6,506 nt of DNA, taken from the NCBI GenBank assembly GCA_009785015.1, contig WQXD01000217.1, forward strand, positions 1 to 6,506, given 5' to 3'. The DNA comes from Oscillospiraceae bacterium. Lineage in GTDB: Bacteria; Bacillota_A; Clostridia; Oscillospirales; WRJC01. The translations under genes were made by a program, and so were the position numbers. Under the pieces are notes generated by a model that saw only the letters and a list, made by a program, of their open reading frames with translations, searched no databases and was not told the origin of the DNA. Below, piece by piece: positions 5,492-6,506 of the stretch (the stretch's first letter is position 1; each line of letters opens with the position of its first letter).

Positions 5492-6483
5492 TATATATCG
5501 AGCCGAATTCGGCCGACGCCGCGTTTTGCCTCGCGGCTGAGGAATATATAACGCGAAATTTCGACAAATTCGAAGAACCGGTTTTCATGTTTTGGCGCAC
5601 CGAAAAATGCGTGGTCATCGGCAGAAGCCAGATTGCGGCGGCGGAAGTCGATTTGCAGGCGGCCCATTTTCACAATGTACAAATATTCCGCCGGTCGAGC
5701 GGGGGAGGGGCGATGTTCTCCGATCCCGGAAATATAATGTACAGCCTGATCACCGCATTTGACGAATTTGAGGACCCGAAAAAAATCGAATACGAAAAAC
5801 TGATCGGGCCGATGACCGGGGCCTTGAATAAAATGGGAATCCCCGCCGTTTCCGAAGGGCGAAACGACATAACCGTCGAGGGCACCAAAATTTCGGGCCT
5901 GGCGCAGTATGCCGTAAAAAAAAGTTTATGCACCCACGGGACGCTTCTGTACGAAGCGGACTTGGATATGCTGGCGCGCGTTTTGAAACCGGACGACGAG
6001 AAAGTGAGTTCAAAAGCCTTAAAATCGGTCCGGGCAAGGGTCACCCGCCTGTACGAGTATTTTGATTCCAAAATACCGGCGGCGGAATTTTTCGAACGGC
6101 TCAAATCGTTTTTGTTTGAGGAGACAAAACCCCGGCATTATGATTTGACAAAGTACGATATGGAGCAGATCGATATCATACGCGCCGAAAAATACTCAAA
6201 CCCGGAGTGGATACACGGATCCGCGCCGAAATTTTCTTTTAAAAACTCAAAAAGATTTCCGGCGGGCAGACTCGAGGTATTATTGGACGCTGAACGCGGG
6301 ATTATAAAGAAATGCAAAATATTCGGGGATTTTCTGGGTATTTTGCCCCTGGAGGAATTGGAACAAAAACTGACGGGCCTGCCTCATGAATTCGCGGCTT
6401 TGGCCCAAATCTTAAAAACGGTCGATTTGCGGCTCTATTTGGGCGGAATCAAGCCGGAGGAATTTATGGAATGCCTGCTGTAG
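5488..6483 (+). CDS. lplA: Lipoate-protein ligase A, two-domain form (331 aa)
   Basis: Activates lipoate with ATP and transfers it to the lipoyl-domain lysine of enzymes such as GcvH or 2-oxoacid dehydrogenase E2 proteins: lipoate scavenging. The catalytic BPL_LplA domain (about 1-220) shows RRSSGGGAMFSDPGNIMYS at 68-86, the lipoyl-AMP binding signature, then GTKISGLAQ at 132-140 with conserved K134, THGTLL at 149-154 and SSKALKSVRARVTRL at 174-188. The C-terminal accessory domain (about 240-330) begins with WIHGSAPKFSF and ends in LYLGGIKPEEF; its presence fits a bifunctional LplA rather than a LipM/LipL-type transferase. The frame is open upstream to 5326, but homology begins at MIYIEPNSAD, so the start is the ATG at 5488, overlapping the hydrolase stop by 4 bp. 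No strong SD precedes it, so re-initiation after the hydrolase is likely. The usual HHG of LplA is THG here. No acceptor protein is encoded in the window. Confidence 0.93.
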   Translation: MIYIEPNSADAAFCLAAEEYITRNFDKFEEPVFMFWRTEKCVVIGRSQIAAAEVDLQAAHFHNVQIFRRSSGGGAMFSDPGNIMYSLITAFDEFEDPKKIEYEKLIGPMTGALNKMGIPAVSEGRNDITVEGTKISGLAQYAVKKSLCTHGTLLYEADLDMLARVLKPDDEKVSSKALKSVRARVTRLYEYFDSKIPAAEFFERLKSFLFEETKPRHYDLTKYDMEQIDIIRAEKYSNPEWIHGSAPKFSFKNSKRFPAGRLEVLLDAERGIIKKCKIFGDFLGILPLEELEQKLTGLPHEFAALAQILKTVDLRLYLGGIKPEEFMECLL

Positions 6484-6506
6484 AATTTCAAAAACAATAA
6501 AGAGGG
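6484..6506 (+). promoter_or_regulatory. Leader and ribosome binding site of a gene beginning beyond the window
   Basis: After the lplA stop the sequence is CAAAAACAA (6489-6497) followed by TAAAGAGGG (6498-6506), a strong SD ending at the last base. The same two blocks precede the DUF4349 gene. A start codon is expected about 5-10 bases past the window edge, and no terminator separates it from lplA. Confidence 0.55.

Overview
The window is densely packed, single-strand coding DNA from a bacterium, most likely an uncultured anaerobic member of the Bacillota (Clostridia-like). That is an inference from the gene content (a DUF4349 lipoprotein, a two-domain LplA, an Lhr-type helicase), the A-rich leaders with strong AGAGGG/AAGGGG Shine-Dalgarno (SD) sites, the short gaps between genes, and the heavy use of AAA, GAA and ATA codons at roughly balanced GC (judged by eye, not computed). 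All recognised genes read on the + strand. I see no tRNA, rRNA, CRISPR array, transposon or attachment site.

Layout: (a) 1-107, the 3' end of a gene that begins before the window and cannot be identified. (b) 135-977, a small GT-A-type (GT8-like) glycosyltransferase with a DTD motif. (c) 978-1052, the longest gap, with a TATAAT-like promoter and a strong SD. (d) 1053-2090, a DUF4349 lipoprotein with both an N-terminal lipid-anchor signal and a C-terminal membrane helix. (e) 2136-4433, a superfamily 2 helicase of the Lhr type with all core motifs and a 370-residue accessory region. (f) 4463-5491, a TIM-barrel metal-dependent hydrolase of the amidohydrolase type. (g) 5488-6483, lipoate-protein ligase A, whose start codon overlaps the hydrolase stop as ATGA. 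(h) 6484-6506, the leader of another gene, with an AAGAGGG SD at the very edge.

Genes d to g look like one transcription unit: gaps of 45 bp, 29 bp and a 4-bp overlap, no convincing terminator between them, and a promoter candidate only before d. Their functions (envelope protein, nucleic-acid helicase, hydrolase, cofactor ligase) do not form a known pathway, so this may be a housekeeping operon of convenience. The only tight functional hint is the translational coupling of the uncharacterised hydrolase to lplA. I found no convincing new defence or mobile system; the items most worth checking are the hydrolase-lplA pair and the helicase's accessory region.
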